Assembly: GCA_963727045.1 (NCBI GenBank) | Contig: CAVSES010000002.1 | Location: 372,001-436,000 of the forward strand | Length of the DNA: 64,000 nucleotides | From: Bog-1198 sp963727045 | Lineage (GTDB): Bacteria; Pseudomonadota; Gammaproteobacteria; Steroidobacterales; Steroidobacteraceae | Reading direction: 5' to 3' | Shown: positions 44,089-54,909 of the stretch, in pieces | How the letters are laid out: each line of letters opens with the position of its first letter | Numbering within the stretch: the stretch's first letter is position 1 | Program-made: the position numbers and the translations under genes | Notes under the pieces: model-generated | Told to the model about the DNA's origin: nothing | The model's input: the letters and a program-made list of their open reading frames with translations, nothing else | Databases searched by the model: none

Positions 44089-45044
44089 CGCGCATCCTCC
44101 CGCAGGGCCGCCAACAGGTGTTCGAAATCCGGCGGCACCGGCGTCTGCAGGGTCAATCGCTTGCCCGAACGCGGATGATCGAATCCGAGCGTCGCTGCGT
44201 GCAGCGCCTGACGCTTGAAGGCGCGCAGCGTGGCGGCAAGGTGCGCTGTCGCGCCGCGCGGCAGCCCAAAACGTCCGCCATAGACCGGATCACCGACGAT
44301 CGGATACTTGATGTGTGCCAGGTGCAGGCGAATCTGATGAGTGCGGCCGGTCTCCAACTTCACGTTCAAGTACGTGTGCGCACGAAACCGCTCCAGTATC
44401 CGATAGTGCGTGACGGCCGGCCGGCCGGACACACGGATCGCCATGCGCAGGCGGTCGCCGCGATGTCGTCCGATGGGCTCATCGATGGTCCCGCCGCCGG
44501 TCATGACGCCGACGCACGCGGCGACATACTCGCGCGCCATGGTGCGCGCCTCGAGCTGCCGGCTGAGCGAGGTTTGTGCCTCCGGAGTGCGGGCAACCAC
44601 CAACAAGCCGCTCGTATCCTTGTCCAGGCGATGGATCAAGCCGGCGCGCGGCAGTGCCGCAAGTTTGGGATCGAATCCCAGCAACGCGTTTTGCAGGGTG
44701 TGCCGCGGATTCCCAGCTCCCGGATGCACCACGAGACCCGCAGGCTTGTCGATGACCAGCACGTCGCGATCCTCGTGAATCAGGCGCAGCGCAATCGCTT
44801 CCGGCAGAACCAGGGGTTGTGCTGCTTCCTCGATCCTTGCCTGCACCCGGACACGGGAACCCGCGTCGACGAGATCCCGTGGTTTGCAGGTCCTGCGATC
44901 GACCTGCACCGCGCCGGCCTCGATCCAACCCTTGATCCGGGTGCGCGAATGCGACGGCATCATGCGCGCCAGTGCGCTGTCGAGCCGCTGACCCGCCAAT
45001 TCCGGCGGAATTTCGAGATCGATCACCTGGAACTCTGCGGTCAT
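44085..45044 (-). CDS. rluD: 23S rRNA pseudouridine synthase RluD
   Basis: A 319-aa enzyme that makes pseudouridines 1911/1915/1917 in helix 69. It has an S4 domain (about 18-75), the catalytic motif GLIHRLDKDTSGLLVVA with its essential Asp, and KLETGRTHQIRLHLAHIKYP and VGDPVYGG typical of RluA-type synthases. ATG 45044 matches the family N-terminus. It is divergent from bamD, again a conserved arrangement. Confidence 0.95.
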   Translation of the reverse strand: MTAEFQVIDLEIPPELAGQRLDSALARMMPSHSRTRIKGWIEAGAVQVDRRTCKPRDLVDAGSRVRVQARIEEAAQPLVLPEAIALRLIHEDRDVLVIDKPAGLVVHPGAGNPRHTLQNALLGFDPKLAALPRAGLIHRLDKDTSGLLVVARTPEAQTSLSRQLEARTMAREYVAACVGVMTGGGTIDEPIGRHRGDRLRMAIRVSGRPAVTHYRILERFRAHTYLNVKLETGRTHQIRLHLAHIKYPIVGDPVYGGRFGLPRGATAHLAATLRAFKRQALHAATLGFDHPRSGKRLTLQTPVPPDFEHLLAALREDAR

Positions 45045-45124
45045 AGGGCACTCGAAACTAGCGGCGGCGTGCATCGGGTATACTGCCGCGCTTTGAAAGT
45101 CCCACCCATTGTAAGGAATCGCCT

Positions 45125-45922
45125 TTGAGACTGCGTGATCTTGTCCATCCGAGCCGCGTACTGCTCGTCGCCGCAACCATCGCGCTGCTCGCCTCGGGCT
45201 GCCGCAGCCACCGGGCCGATGACGCGAAATCCGGTCCCGAAGTGATCTATGCACGGGCCCAGAAGGCGATGAGGAGTTCGAGCTACGGGGAGGCCATCAA
45301 GCAGCTCGAAGCGCTGCAATCGCGCTTTCCGTTCAGCGAGCCTGCACGTCAATCGCAGCTGGATTTGATCTACGCGTATTACAAGGGTCACGAAGTCGAC
45401 CCCGCGATCGATGCTGCCGACACCTTTATACGCGAAAATCCGACGAATCCGCGGGTCGATTACGCCTACTACATGAAAGGCCTGGTGTACTTCGAGCGCC
45501 AGGCCAATTGGCTCGAGCGCAAGTTCAACGTCGATTTGTCGCAGCGGCCGCCCGTCAACGCGCGCAAATCCTTCGAAGCCTTTCAACAGCTGATCGAGAA
45601 GTACCCGCACAGCCAGTACGTCACCGATGCGCGTCAGCGAATGGTCTTTCTGCGCAACCGCCTGGCCGATTTCGAGTTGCACGTGGCCCTCTACTACATG
45701 CGCCGCGGCGCCTATGTCGGGGCGATCAACCGCGCCAAATATTGCGTGGAAAACTATGACGGCGCGCCCGCCGTGAAAGGCTCGCTCAAGGTATTGGTGG
45801 ATGCGTACCGCGACCTGCACATGACGGATTTGGCCGCCAATGCCGAGCGTGTGTACGCGGACAACTTCCCGGCCTCCACCAAGGACATTTTGCCCAAGCA
45901 CCATTGGTGGGCCATTTTCTAA
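45125..45922 (+). CDS. bamD: Outer-membrane assembly lipoprotein BamD (ComL)
   Basis: A 265-aa lipoprotein of the BAM complex. The signal ends in the lipobox LLASGC (acylated Cys at 26). Five TPR-like repeats follow: EVIYARAQKAMRSSSYGEAI, YYKGHEVDPAIDAADTFIRE, DYAYYMKGLVYFERQ, ARKSFEAFQQLIEKYPHSQY and GAYVGAINRAKYCVENYDG. The start is TTG 45125 with TAAGGA upstream. An essential gene in its usual place opposite rluD. Confidence 0.96.
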   Translation: MRLRDLVHPSRVLLVAATIALLASGCRSHRADDAKSGPEVIYARAQKAMRSSSYGEAIKQLEALQSRFPFSEPARQSQLDLIYAYYKGHEVDPAIDAADTFIRENPTNPRVDYAYYMKGLVYFERQANWLERKFNVDLSQRPPVNARKSFEAFQQLIEKYPHSQYVTDARQRMVFLRNRLADFELHVALYYMRRGAYVGAINRAKYCVENYDGAPAVKGSLKVLVDAYRDLHMTDLAANAERVYADNFPASTKDILPKHHWWAIF

Positions 45923-45941
45923 GGCCCTCAAGGCCGCCGGA

Positions 45942-47554
45942 TCAGCGCGTTCTATAGCCGCTCGTGATCGGATAGCGCCAATCCCGTCCGAACGCGCGGC
46001 CGCTGACGCGCACGCCGGGCGGCGCCTGCCTGCGCTTGTACTCGCTGCGCTTCACGAGTTCCAAGATTCGTCCGACCGTGGCGCGGTCGAACCCGCGCGC
46101 TGCGATCTGGTCGACCGACAAGTCCTCCTCGATGAAGGCCTCGAGGATCGGGTCCAGGATTTCGTAGGGAGGCAGGCTGTCGGTGTCCTTCTGCTCGTTC
46201 CGGAGCTCGGCCGAGGGTGCCCTCTCGATGACACGCGGAGGAATCACCCGCGACTTGGCATTGCGCCAGGCACAAAGCCGATAGACCAATAATTTGCTGC
46301 AATCCTTGATGGGGGCGAAGCCGCCGGCCATGTCGCCGTACAGCGTGGCGTAGCCCACCGCCATCTCGCTCTTGTTGCCGGTGGTGAGCAGCATTCTGCC
46401 GGTCTTGTTCGAAATGCCCATCAAGAGCACGCCGCGGCACCTCGACTGGATGTTCTCCTCAGCCGTGTCGGGCGGCCTGCCGGCGAATTCGTCCTTGAGC
46501 GCGGCCAGCGTCGCCTCGAACATGCCTTCGATGGAGATTTCGCTGTGCTTGACGTTGAGCCACTTCGCCTGCAAGGCGGCATCGTCCTTGCTCATCTGCG
46601 AGGTGTAGCGCGAGGGCATTGCCACGGAGTGAACGCGGTCCGCGCCCAAGGCATCGACAGCGATCACCAGGGTCAGCGCCGAATCCACGCCCCCGGACAA
46701 GCCCAATACCACGCCGGGAAAGCGATGCTTGTCCACGTAGTCGCGCGTGCCCTGCACCAGCGCCCCATACACGCTTTCTTCCTTGGTTTGCAGCGGCACG
46801 ATGTCGCCCGGGCAGCGGCCGGATCGCCCCGGATTCATCCCTGGCGAGATCCACCGCGTAAAGGCCCTCGACGAATGCCGGCACCCGGCTGGTGACCCGG
46901 CCTTGCGCATCCATCACGAAGGAGTTGCCGTCGAACACCAATTCATCCTGCCCGCCGATCAAGTTGACGAACACCAGCGGTACTCCGCTGTCCTTCGACT
47001 CTGGCGCTCGCAATCTCATTTTCGCGCTGCAATTGTTTGTCGACTTCGTAGGGCGAGGCATTGATGACCAGAAGGACCTCCGCTCCGGCGGCACGTGCAC
47101 GCTGCGCCGGCTCGGCGTCCCAAATGTCTTCGCAGACCAGCACCCCGGCTTTGATGCCGTTGAGTTCGACGAGGGTGGGCTCGGTGCCGGGGGTGAAATA
47201 GCGCTTCTCGTCGAACACCCGGTAGTTCGGCAGGCAGGCCTTGCGATGATTGGCAAGCACGGCGCCATCGCGGATCACGATCGCCGAATTGTAGATCTTC
47301 GTCCCATCGTACTCGGGGTAGCCGGCGATCAGGGTGATGCCCCGCACTTCCTGCTTGAGGCGCTCGAGCGAACGCCCCACCTGCAGGCGCATGCCCGAAT
47401 GAAACAGGAGGTCCTCCGGCGGGTAGCCCGACACGGCGAGTTCCGGCACCAGAACCACGTCTGCACGGTGCCGGTCGCGCGCGGCAACGGCCGCGGTTAC
47501 GATGCGCGAGGTGTTGCCGTCGACGTCGCCGACGACCAGATTGAGCTGCGCCAT
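45942..47554 (-). CDS. nadE: Glutamine-dependent NAD+ synthetase NadE, split by two apparent frameshifts
   Basis: Last step of NAD synthesis. The N-terminal nitrilase domain (MAQLNLVVGDVDGNTSRI, PELAVSGYPPEDLLF, catalytic Cys in GVLVCEDIW) reads to about 47010, where the frame shifts. SGVPLVFVNLIGGQDELVFD continues in the next frame to about 46810. A second shift, explained by one extra G in a GGG run, leads to the synthetase domain (VLGLSGGVDSALTLV, LLTTGNKSEMAVGY) ending at 45942. Conserved sequence is complete across both joins and the gene is usually essential, so base-calling errors are more likely than inactivation. Confidence 0.88.
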
Positions 47555-47697
47555 GACACAACGCAGCTGCTGCGGATGACCCAAGTTGATCCCCTCATGC
47601 CTCCAAAAATGACGACCATCGATCGATCTAATCGCGTAAGGCGCGCTATTCTGAATTAAGCTTAACTGCAGCGCAAAGACGCCTTAGGATCACACCG

Positions 47698-49314
47698 TTG
47701 AACCGCCCATTCGACCGCAGTTTGAGTTCAAGACCCGCCCTCAATTGGCGTGTGCTCGGATTGCTCAATCTGTACCGCGTTCTCGCGCCCCTGGTACTTC
47801 TGAGCCTGTATTTCCTGGGAAATGCCCGCGGCATAGCCGTGAGTGCTCCGCAGCTCTTCTTCGGCGCCGCCGTCTCATACCTCTGTTTCGGACTCGGCAA
47901 CGTGATCATGGTCCGTCGGCGGGTCGCGAGCGTCTACGTTCAGGCCATATTGGATGCGACCGTCGATCTCTGCGTGCTCGTCCTGCTGCTGCATGCCTGC
48001 GGCGGCGTCGCCAGCGGACTTGGGCTTTTATTCTTGGTTCCCGTCGGCAGTCTCGCGTTCCTGCTGCCGCCGCGCAGCGCTTTGTTCCTGGCCGCTGTCG
48101 CCGCCTTGGCGGTGCTGGCCGACACGATCTGGCAGCAGCTGGGCGGCCACACCGATGTCGCGGCGTATGCGACCGCCGGCCTGTTGGGCGCGGTCCTCTT
48201 CACCATTGCCGCGTCCGCAAGCTTCGTCGCCAGCCGCATGCGCGAGAGCGAGGACCTCGTTCGCCAGAAGGACGTGGACCTCGCCAACCTCGCGGAGCTG
48301 TCGCAGTACATCGTGCAGCATTTGCGCGAAAGCATTCTGGTGGTCGATGCCGCCGATAGGATACGCCTCATCAACGAATCCGCCGCAAAGATCCTGGGCG
48401 ACGAGCATGCGGTGCCCGGCGCGCTGGTGGGCGAGGTATCGCCGCGGCTGCTCTATTCCCTGACGACCTGGCGGCAGACCGACGGCCCGGAGAATGTCCC
48501 ATCGAGCTTCGTGGCGGCGGACGGCGCCCGGGTGATTCAGCCGCACTTCGCGCCTCTGGGAGGCACGGCGCCCGGCCCCACGCTGATTTTCCTCGAGGAC
48601 ACCAGTCTCATGGCCGAGCGCGTGCAGCAAAGCAAGCTCGCCGCCCTAGGCAGGCTGTCCGCGAGCATTGCACATGAAATCCGCAACCCCGTCGGCGCCA
48701 TGAGCCACGCCGGGCAGCTGCTCGCCGAAAGCCCCGCCATCGGCGCCGACGAGCGCCGGCTGACGGACATCATTCGCAGCAATTCCGAGCGCGTCAGCAC
48801 CATCATCAACAATGTGCTGCAACTCTCGAGGCGCGAGGCGACGCAGCCCACGCGCCTCACCTTGGGCGACTGGATCGGGGAATTCTTGGGCGAGTTCTGC
48901 GAAACCATGCAGGTGCCGAGGTCGCAGATCCGGTGCATCGAGGAAGCGTACGATCTGGAAGTGCGCTTCGACCCCAGCCACCTGCATCAAGTGGTATGGA
49001 ACCTTTGCGACAACGCCCTCAAGTACGGCGAGCCGCGCGATGGCCTGCGCGTCGAGATCAAGCTCGGGCGCCTGAGCCCGAGCAGCCGCCCCTATCTCGA
49101 GGTTGCCGATCGGGGACCGGGCATCGAGCGGCACGCGGTGGACCGCATTTTCGAGCCATTTTTCACGGGCCGGAAAGGGGGCACCGGACTTGGCCTCTTC
49201 ATCGCGCGCGAACTGTGCCAGCTCAATCGCGCCATTTTGCTCTACGAGCCGCGCAGCGGCGAGGGCAGCATATTTCGGGTGGTATTCAGCGATCCGCAGC
49301 GCTGGGAGGAGTAA
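47698..49314 (+). CDS. pilS: Sensor histidine kinase PilS
   Basis: Inner-membrane kinase that senses pilin and phosphorylates PilR to control pilA. The 538 aa comprise six N-terminal TM helices in three hairpins (about 18-190), PAS (about 205-310), HisKA with His326 in SIAHEIRNPVGAM, and an HATPase with QVVWNLCDNALKYG, DRGPGI and GGTGLGLFIA. The start is TTG 47698 with AGGA upstream. pilR normally follows directly; here it is 8.7 kb away with a glycan gene block between. The 3' end overlaps the convergent GT-C gene by 73 bp. Confidence 0.92.
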   Translation: MNRPFDRSLSSRPALNWRVLGLLNLYRVLAPLVLLSLYFLGNARGIAVSAPQLFFGAAVSYLCFGLGNVIMVRRRVASVYVQAILDATVDLCVLVLLLHACGGVASGLGLLFLVPVGSLAFLLPPRSALFLAAVAALAVLADTIWQQLGGHTDVAAYATAGLLGAVLFTIAASASFVASRMRESEDLVRQKDVDLANLAELSQYIVQHLRESILVVDAADRIRLINESAAKILGDEHAVPGALVGEVSPRLLYSLTTWRQTDGPENVPSSFVAADGARVIQPHFAPLGGTAPGPTLIFLEDTSLMAERVQQSKLAALGRLSASIAHEIRNPVGAMSHAGQLLAESPAIGADERRLTDIIRSNSERVSTIINNVLQLSRREATQPTRLTLGDWIGEFLGEFCETMQVPRSQIRCIEEAYDLEVRFDPSHLHQVVWNLCDNALKYGEPRDGLRVEIKLGRLSPSSRPYLEVADRGPGIERHAVDRIFEPFFTGRKGGTGLGLFIARELCQLNRAILLYEPRSGEGSIFRVVFSDPQRWEE

Positions 49315-50965
49315 TCCCGGAGGCGTGGTTCGGGAGGGACCAGATACCACTGGTCCGCCGCCGGCGCTCGCGCCACATTGACCGCTGCCGGCCAATTCTG
49401 CCGGATGAATTGCGCATCCAATGCCGCGCCGTGGCTCACGAGTTTAAGGTCTTGGGTCCGCAGCAGCGGGTCGAACTGAACCATGTCCGCGACGTAGAAT
49501 CCGCCGCGCGGGTGAATGAAATAGATGTTCTTGCCCGGCCTTTGCGGCGGCGGCAGCTGCGCCAAATGCTGAGTGATGAATGCGCCGATTTGGTGCAACT
49601 GAAACGGCATCACCACCGCGAGGTTCAGGATCGCCGCGGCGCCCGCGAATGAAATCAGCCGCAAATCCGTCTTCGACGCTCCTTCTCTGCGCGCCATGGC
49701 GCAGCCCGCCAGGATGGGAACGGCACCCCAGGCGGCATGAAAATAGCGGTACCCCCAGCCATGACCCTGATCGAACCGCACGAAGAGATAGCCGGCAAAC
49801 GTGAGCACGGCCGATTGCGCCAACAAGCGCACGTGCCGGTTGTCCGGGTGACGCAGGCGTCCGAGGAGTGCGAACACGAACAGACCGGGCAGCGCCCAAC
49901 CCACATTTTCACGAGCGCGGCGGCGCGCATGTTCATCAGTGCGGCATCCGGCCAGGCGAACACGCCGGCCGCGACGCCGTGGGGGCATGCCGCCGGCAAG
50001 CCGGTCGCGATATCCTGCGCGAACAGCAGCAATCCAACCCAGCCCGCCATGCCCCGGGAAGATACCCCAGCAGCAGCGGCCATACATATCGGCGCTGATC
50101 GCGATCCCCCGCCAGCGCGATGATCCAGGGAATCGCGAACAGCGCATGCGGAACCGGATTGTGCAGTATCAAGGCCAGCGATCCCACGAGCCCGGCGGCG
50201 AAAGCCCGGGTGCCGGTCGGCTTCAAGAGCAGCGCGACGAAAGCCAGATTCGCCGTCAAATGCGCCTGCATCGAATAGAAGGAGATGGCGTTCGCGGCGA
50301 ACACGCCCGAGGCCGCGGTGAACAGCAATGCCCAGCCCGCCGCTCGTCGATCACCGGTCACCTCGAAGGTGATTCGGTGCACGAGAACCATCGCGAGTCC
50401 AGCGAGCGTCGCATTGCACGCCCAAGGCGCCTTCAAGAATTCGAAGGGAGCCAGCAGCAACGCAAAGCCCGGCCAATACTGCTCGATGACTCTGCCGGAT
50501 TGCGGTGAGGCCACCAGAAATGAGCCGTTGAAGCCGCGCACCACCAGCCAATCGACGAGATCCCGCGGCAGTTGCGCAAAAAGATGGCCGGAGGCAAAGA
50601 TCTTTGCCTGCAACACGGCCGCATACTCGTCCATGGACAATGGATAATCGTGGTAGATGCCGACCGTCCCCAGCGCCAGCAGCGCCCCGCTCGCGAGCGC
50701 AACCCCATAAGGATGTTCAGCAAGAAAATCGACCAATTCAAGATGGGCGCCGGCCGCTTCCAAAGCGCCGCCAACAGACATATCGCGAGCGCAAGCCACG
50801 CAGAGGAGAAGTCCTCGACGATCAAGAGCCGGCGGAAAATCGGTGCGAAGTGCGCGCTCGAGACGAGGACATGATCGAGTGCATAGAAATAGGCGACGCA
50901 GAGTGCGGACGACGAGAACCGCGGTCCGATCGGATACGGCGATCGATCCAGCCCGCCTCGTGCAT
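49242..50965 (-). CDS. GT-C (GT39/ArnT-like) membrane glycosyltransferase, frameshifted
   Basis: A polytopic membrane protein reconstructed from several frames. FYALDHVLVSSAHFAPIFRR opens hydrophobic sequence, and near 50700 the frame shifts to TVGIYHDYPLSMDEYAAVLQ, then AKIFASGHLFAQ, the acidic first loop of GT-C transferases. It shifts near 50050 (LLLGYLPG to MAGWVGLLLFAQDIATGLP) and near 49905 into GWALPGLFVFALLGRLRH. FDQGHGWGYRYFHAAWGAVP lies in the last part. GT-C enzymes take sugar from a polyprenyl-phosphate carrier. The start (ATG 50965) needs one more indel. It is divergent from a second GT-C gene. Confidence 0.6.
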
Positions 50966-50994
50966 AATGCGAAGTTTACACAAGACCCCAGGCA

Positions 50995-52851
50995 ATGCAC
51001 TCGTCGGCCCTAAAGATCCACTCCAAGATCACCGCCCCAGCCTTGAGCCTGATGCTCGCGACCCTTTGGCTTCTCCTGCACGGCTACCATGGTCTCACCG
51101 GCGATGCTCAAATTTACGCGTTTCAAGCCTCGCTAGAATTCATCCGCAACTCGCCACCGACCTCTATCTGCAGAACACGTCGCAGGATCAATTCACGATT
51201 TTTTCCCCGTTCTACGCGGCATTCATCCGGCTGCTGGGTCTCGAGAGCGCCGCTCGCCTGCTGACTTTGGTTTTCACCGCTTGGCTCGTGGCCGCCTCCT
51301 GGAACGTCATCCGTGCGCTCGCGGACCGCGACGCCGCATGGCTGGGCGTCGCATTCCTATTGGTCGTTGCCGGAGACTACGGTGGGTCCGGCGTCTTCCG
51401 CTTTTCTGAAACCTTTTTGACGGCTCGCCTTCCGGCCGAATGCCTGATCGTCACCGCGCTGGGCGTGCACTTACGGGGCCGGAAACTATTGGCGTTGTGC
51501 CTCGCGGTGGGCGCGCTTTTCATCCACCCGCTGATCGCGCTGCCGGGATTGCTCCTATTGATGTGCATGCGCGTGCCGGCCCGCGTGGCCGTCGCCGGCG
51601 CCTTCGCCGGACTCTGGGTGCCTTCGCACATTGCCCTGGCCGCGACCGTCATGGATGAAGCGTGGCTCAACATCGTCAAGGAGCGCTCGCAATTCCTGCT
51701 GTTGCCCCTGTGGTCGGCTCAAGACTGGGACGTGAACATCCAGCCGTTGATGACGTTGGCATTCATGATGATGGCGCTGCCCGACCCGCAGATTCGCAAG
51801 CTCTGCAGTGCCGCGACGCTCGTGGGCGCAGCCGGTCTTGCGGTGGCGTGGATTGGCAGCGTGATCGGTCCCGCCGCCATTCTGGTGCAGGGGCAGGCGT
51901 GGCGATGGATGTGGGTGGCGGTATTCGTAGTGCGGTGCTGATTCCCTACGCGGCGCGCGAGGTGTGGCGGGACCCGGATGCGGCGCGCTGTGCGCGGCAT
52001 TGTTGGTGTCGGGTTGGGTTTTGCCGGCGGCGGCGGGCACCATCGCCGTGTCGCTCGCTCTGGGCGTCTGGTCGATGCGAGGCGCCATCGGCGCGCGCGT
52101 GATCCGATTTTTGAGATACGCATTCGCGGCGCTCTGCATCGGCATCGTCGTCTGGATCCTGGTCAGAGGCTGGGTGATCGTCACCTCGCCGCCTCCACCC
52201 ACCGGGTCTTCCCGCGCGCAAGTCATACGGGACCTCTTCGGCTTGAGGGTCCCCGCTTTGTTGCTCGCCGCGGCTGTGTGGTGGATCGCAACTCACCGGG
52301 AGAATTGGATGTCCGGCGCGGCTTGCGTCGTGCTGGCCGCACTGGCGATTGTCGTGTGGCCTGCCGCGTTCAAGCAATCCCGTGTGTTCGCCGCCGCCCC
52401 TGCGATCGAGGAATTCGCGGATTGGAGGGGCGCGATTCTCGCCGCGAACACCGTGCTCGTTGCCCCGGCCCAGGACGTGGGGGGATTCGTTTGGTTCACG
52501 CTCGGAAGACCCAATTATCTGGCGCTCGATCAATCGGCCGGCGTGGTTTTTTCCCGGGAAACGGCGCTGGAGGTTCGCCGCCGATCGGAGGTGCTGCTGC
52601 CGCTCATGGATCCAAATTGGGAAATACTGACGACAACGAAACCGCCACTTGGCGGGGCACAAGGACGAAGCGACAACGCGTCCGCTGACGGCGGAGAGCC
52701 TGGTCAGGTCTGCGCCGACCCGAAGCTTGGCTTCGTGGCTTCGCCGTGCGCGTCGGGTTTCCGGCGCTGCGCCATGACCATGCGGGATCATGGAAGGATT
52801 GGAATCTCTACGATTGCGGAAAGGTTCGATCGGCCTCCGGTGCCGTCCGTG
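50995..52851 (+). CDS. Second GT-C-like membrane protein, frameshifted
   Basis: A polytopic membrane protein of roughly 600 aa spread over several frames. The first TM is SLMLATLWLLLHGYHGLTGD, followed by AQIYAFQA. A shift near 51135 leads to LARIHPQLATDLYLQNTSQD, and a long hydrophobic run continues to about 51935. Two close shifts follow (AVLIPYAAREVWRDP, then GCGALCAALLVSGW), and another lies near 52650. The acidic loop GDAQIYA before the second TM resembles GT-C transferases. Acceptor and donor are unknown. The end is set by TGA 52849-52851 just before gtrA and is approximate. Confidence 0.55.
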
Positions 52852-52856
52852 AGGTC

Positions 52857-53262
52857 ATGGTGGAGGAAGCCGTGCGATATTTCGCCGTGTCCGCGCTCGC
52901 ATTCGGCGTGGACATCATGCTTCTGTTCATCCTCGTCCACTACTGCTCCTGGTGGTATCTCGCCGCAGCAACCGTTTCCTTCCTCGCGGGACTGGTGGTC
53001 GCTTACTGCTCTCTCGATTGCCCTGGTATTCAAATACCGGCGGCTGGATACACCGCACCTCGAATTCGCCGCGTTTGCGGCGATCGGGGTGGTGGGCGTC
53101 GCGATCAACGCCGGCGCCATGGCCGCCGGGGTCAACTATCTGGGACTTCACTTTCTTGTAGCGAAATGCGGAGCGGCCGGCGTCACCTTCGCGTGGAATT
53201 TTCTCGCCCGCCGTCAGATGCTGTTCGTCCGGCCTTTAGGTTTGAACGATACATCGGCATGA
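52857..53262 (+). CDS. GtrA-family membrane protein (putative lipid-linked sugar flippase), one frameshift
   Basis: About 134 aa and four TM helices: VRYFAVSALAFGVDIMLLFI, YLAAATVSFLAGLVVAY, AAIGVVGVAINAGAMAAGV and FLVAKCGAAGVTFAWNFLAR. The first two and the last two helices lie in different frames joined near 53000. GtrA proteins are proposed to move undecaprenyl-phosphate-linked sugar across the membrane. ATG 52857 has GAGG just upstream. The stop overlaps the next ATG (ATGA). Confidence 0.75.
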
Positions 53263-54859
53263 GTACGGAAAAGCCGCAACGGTTGCCGTCATCGCCGGAG
53301 CCGGACCTGCGGGACTCACCGCCGCGCTCGAACTGCTGCGGCGATCGGACATCACGCCGATCGTCTTCGAAGCCGACTCCCAGGTCGGGGGGATCTCAAA
53401 GACGATCAATTACCGCGGCAATCGAATGGATCTCGGCGGCCATCGCTTCTTTTCGAAATCGGACTGGGTCATGCGATGGTGGCAGGACATCTTCCGGTGG
53501 CCGAAGGACAGGTGCCGGAGTCCGGTGCACTGCGCGATCAATTATCAAGGTCAATCGCGCGAGTTGGCGCCCGAAGGTCTCGGGGCCGCATTCCTCGGAT
53601 GCCGTCATGTTGGTGCGCCGGCGCTTGTCGCGCATCTTTTATCGACGCCGGTTCTTCGACTACCCGTTGACATTGAATGCGGACACCCTCAAGAATCTCG
53701 GGCTCATGGAAGCCTTGCAGATCGGCTTGAGCTACGGCCACGCGCAGCTCAAATCCAGATCGCCGCAAGTCACCCTGGAAGATTTTCTCATCAACCGCTT
53801 CGGCGACCGGCTCTACCGTACCTTCTTCAAGAACTACACCGAAAAGGTGTGGGGCGTGCCCTGCCGGGAGATATCCGCGGAATGGGGCGCTCAGCGCATC
53901 AAGGGCTTGTCGGTGGCAAAGGCGCTCGCACACGCCTTGGCCAGTCCGTTTCGAAGCTCGGCGGACACCGCTCAGAAGCAGACCGAAACCAGCCTGATCG
54001 AGCGATTTCTGTACCCCAAGCTCGGACCCGGCCAGATGTGGGAAGAGGTCGCGCGACGGGTCGAAGAGCGCGGAGGACAGGTCCATCTTCGGCAGCGCAT
54101 CGTCGGCATCGTGCACGACGGCCCGACGTCACGGCGGTCGATGTGGTGGACGAATCACGGGATCGCTGCGGCGCGTTGCCTGCGACCATTTCATTTCCAG
54201 CATGCCGGTCAGGATCTCGTCGCGCTGCTCCAGCCGGAGGATTCGCAAGTCGAGCGCATCGCCGGCCAACTGCCCTACCGCGATTTCATGACGGTCGGAC
54301 TGCTGCTTCGGCGCATGACCTCGAGCACCGATCGGCGCGACCCAGGCAGGCCAACGGCATGCCGCCGGACAATTGGATCTACATTCAGGAGCCGGACGTG
54401 AGAATCGGGCGGCTGCAGGTATTCAACAACTGGAGCCCGGCGCTCGTCGCCGACCCCTCGACGATTTGGCTGGGGCTCGAGTACTTCTGCCGCGAGGGGG
54501 ATGACCTTTGGTCCATGGACAACGGCCGGTTCATCGACTTCGCCGCCGTCGAGCTCGAGAAGATCGGCTTGATCGAGCGCTAAGGATGTGATTGACGGCA
54601 CCCTGGTGCGGGTTCCCAAGGCCTATCCCGCGTACTTCGGCGCGTATCGGCGAGTTCGACCGAGTGCGCGCCTACCTGGATCGATTTCCGAATCTTTACC
54701 CGGTGGGCAGAAACGGCATGCACCGCTACAACAACCAAGATCATTCGATGCTGGCGGCCAACGGCGCCGTCGACGTCGATCGTCAACGGCGGCGCCGGCA
54801 AAGGGGATATCTGGCTCACGAATGCCGAAGATGAGTACCATGAGCGATTGGGACCCTGA
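53259..54859 (+). CDS. FAD/NAD(P)-dependent oxidoreductase (UGM/protoporphyrinogen-oxidase-like), heavily frameshifted
   Basis: About 530 aa assembled from at least five frame switches. The Rossmann FAD site is VAVIAGAGPAGLTAALELL, then DSQVGGISKTINYRGNRMDL, GGHRFFSK, TLKNLGLMEALQIGLSYGHA, RTFFKNYTEKVWGVPCREIS, MPPDNWIYIQEPDVRIGRLQ, TIWLGLEYFCREGDDLWSMD and GRNGMHRYNNQDHSM, ending in HERLGP. Such flavoproteins often accompany GtrA and DPM-like genes and act on lipid- or nucleotide-linked sugars, a link known from context only. Shifts are near 53285, 53580, 54340, 54580 and 54775. It could be a real pseudogene, but the pattern matches its neighbours. Confidence 0.65.
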
Positions 54860-54909
54860 ATGGTGATGATCCCGTCAGGTTGTGCTTCCGTTGGTTTAGA
54901 ATCCATGTC

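Noticed and set aside
45942..47554. nadE as a true pseudogene
   Set aside because: Both domains and every catalytic motif are intact on either side of two one-base shifts, and neighbouring genes show the same error pattern.
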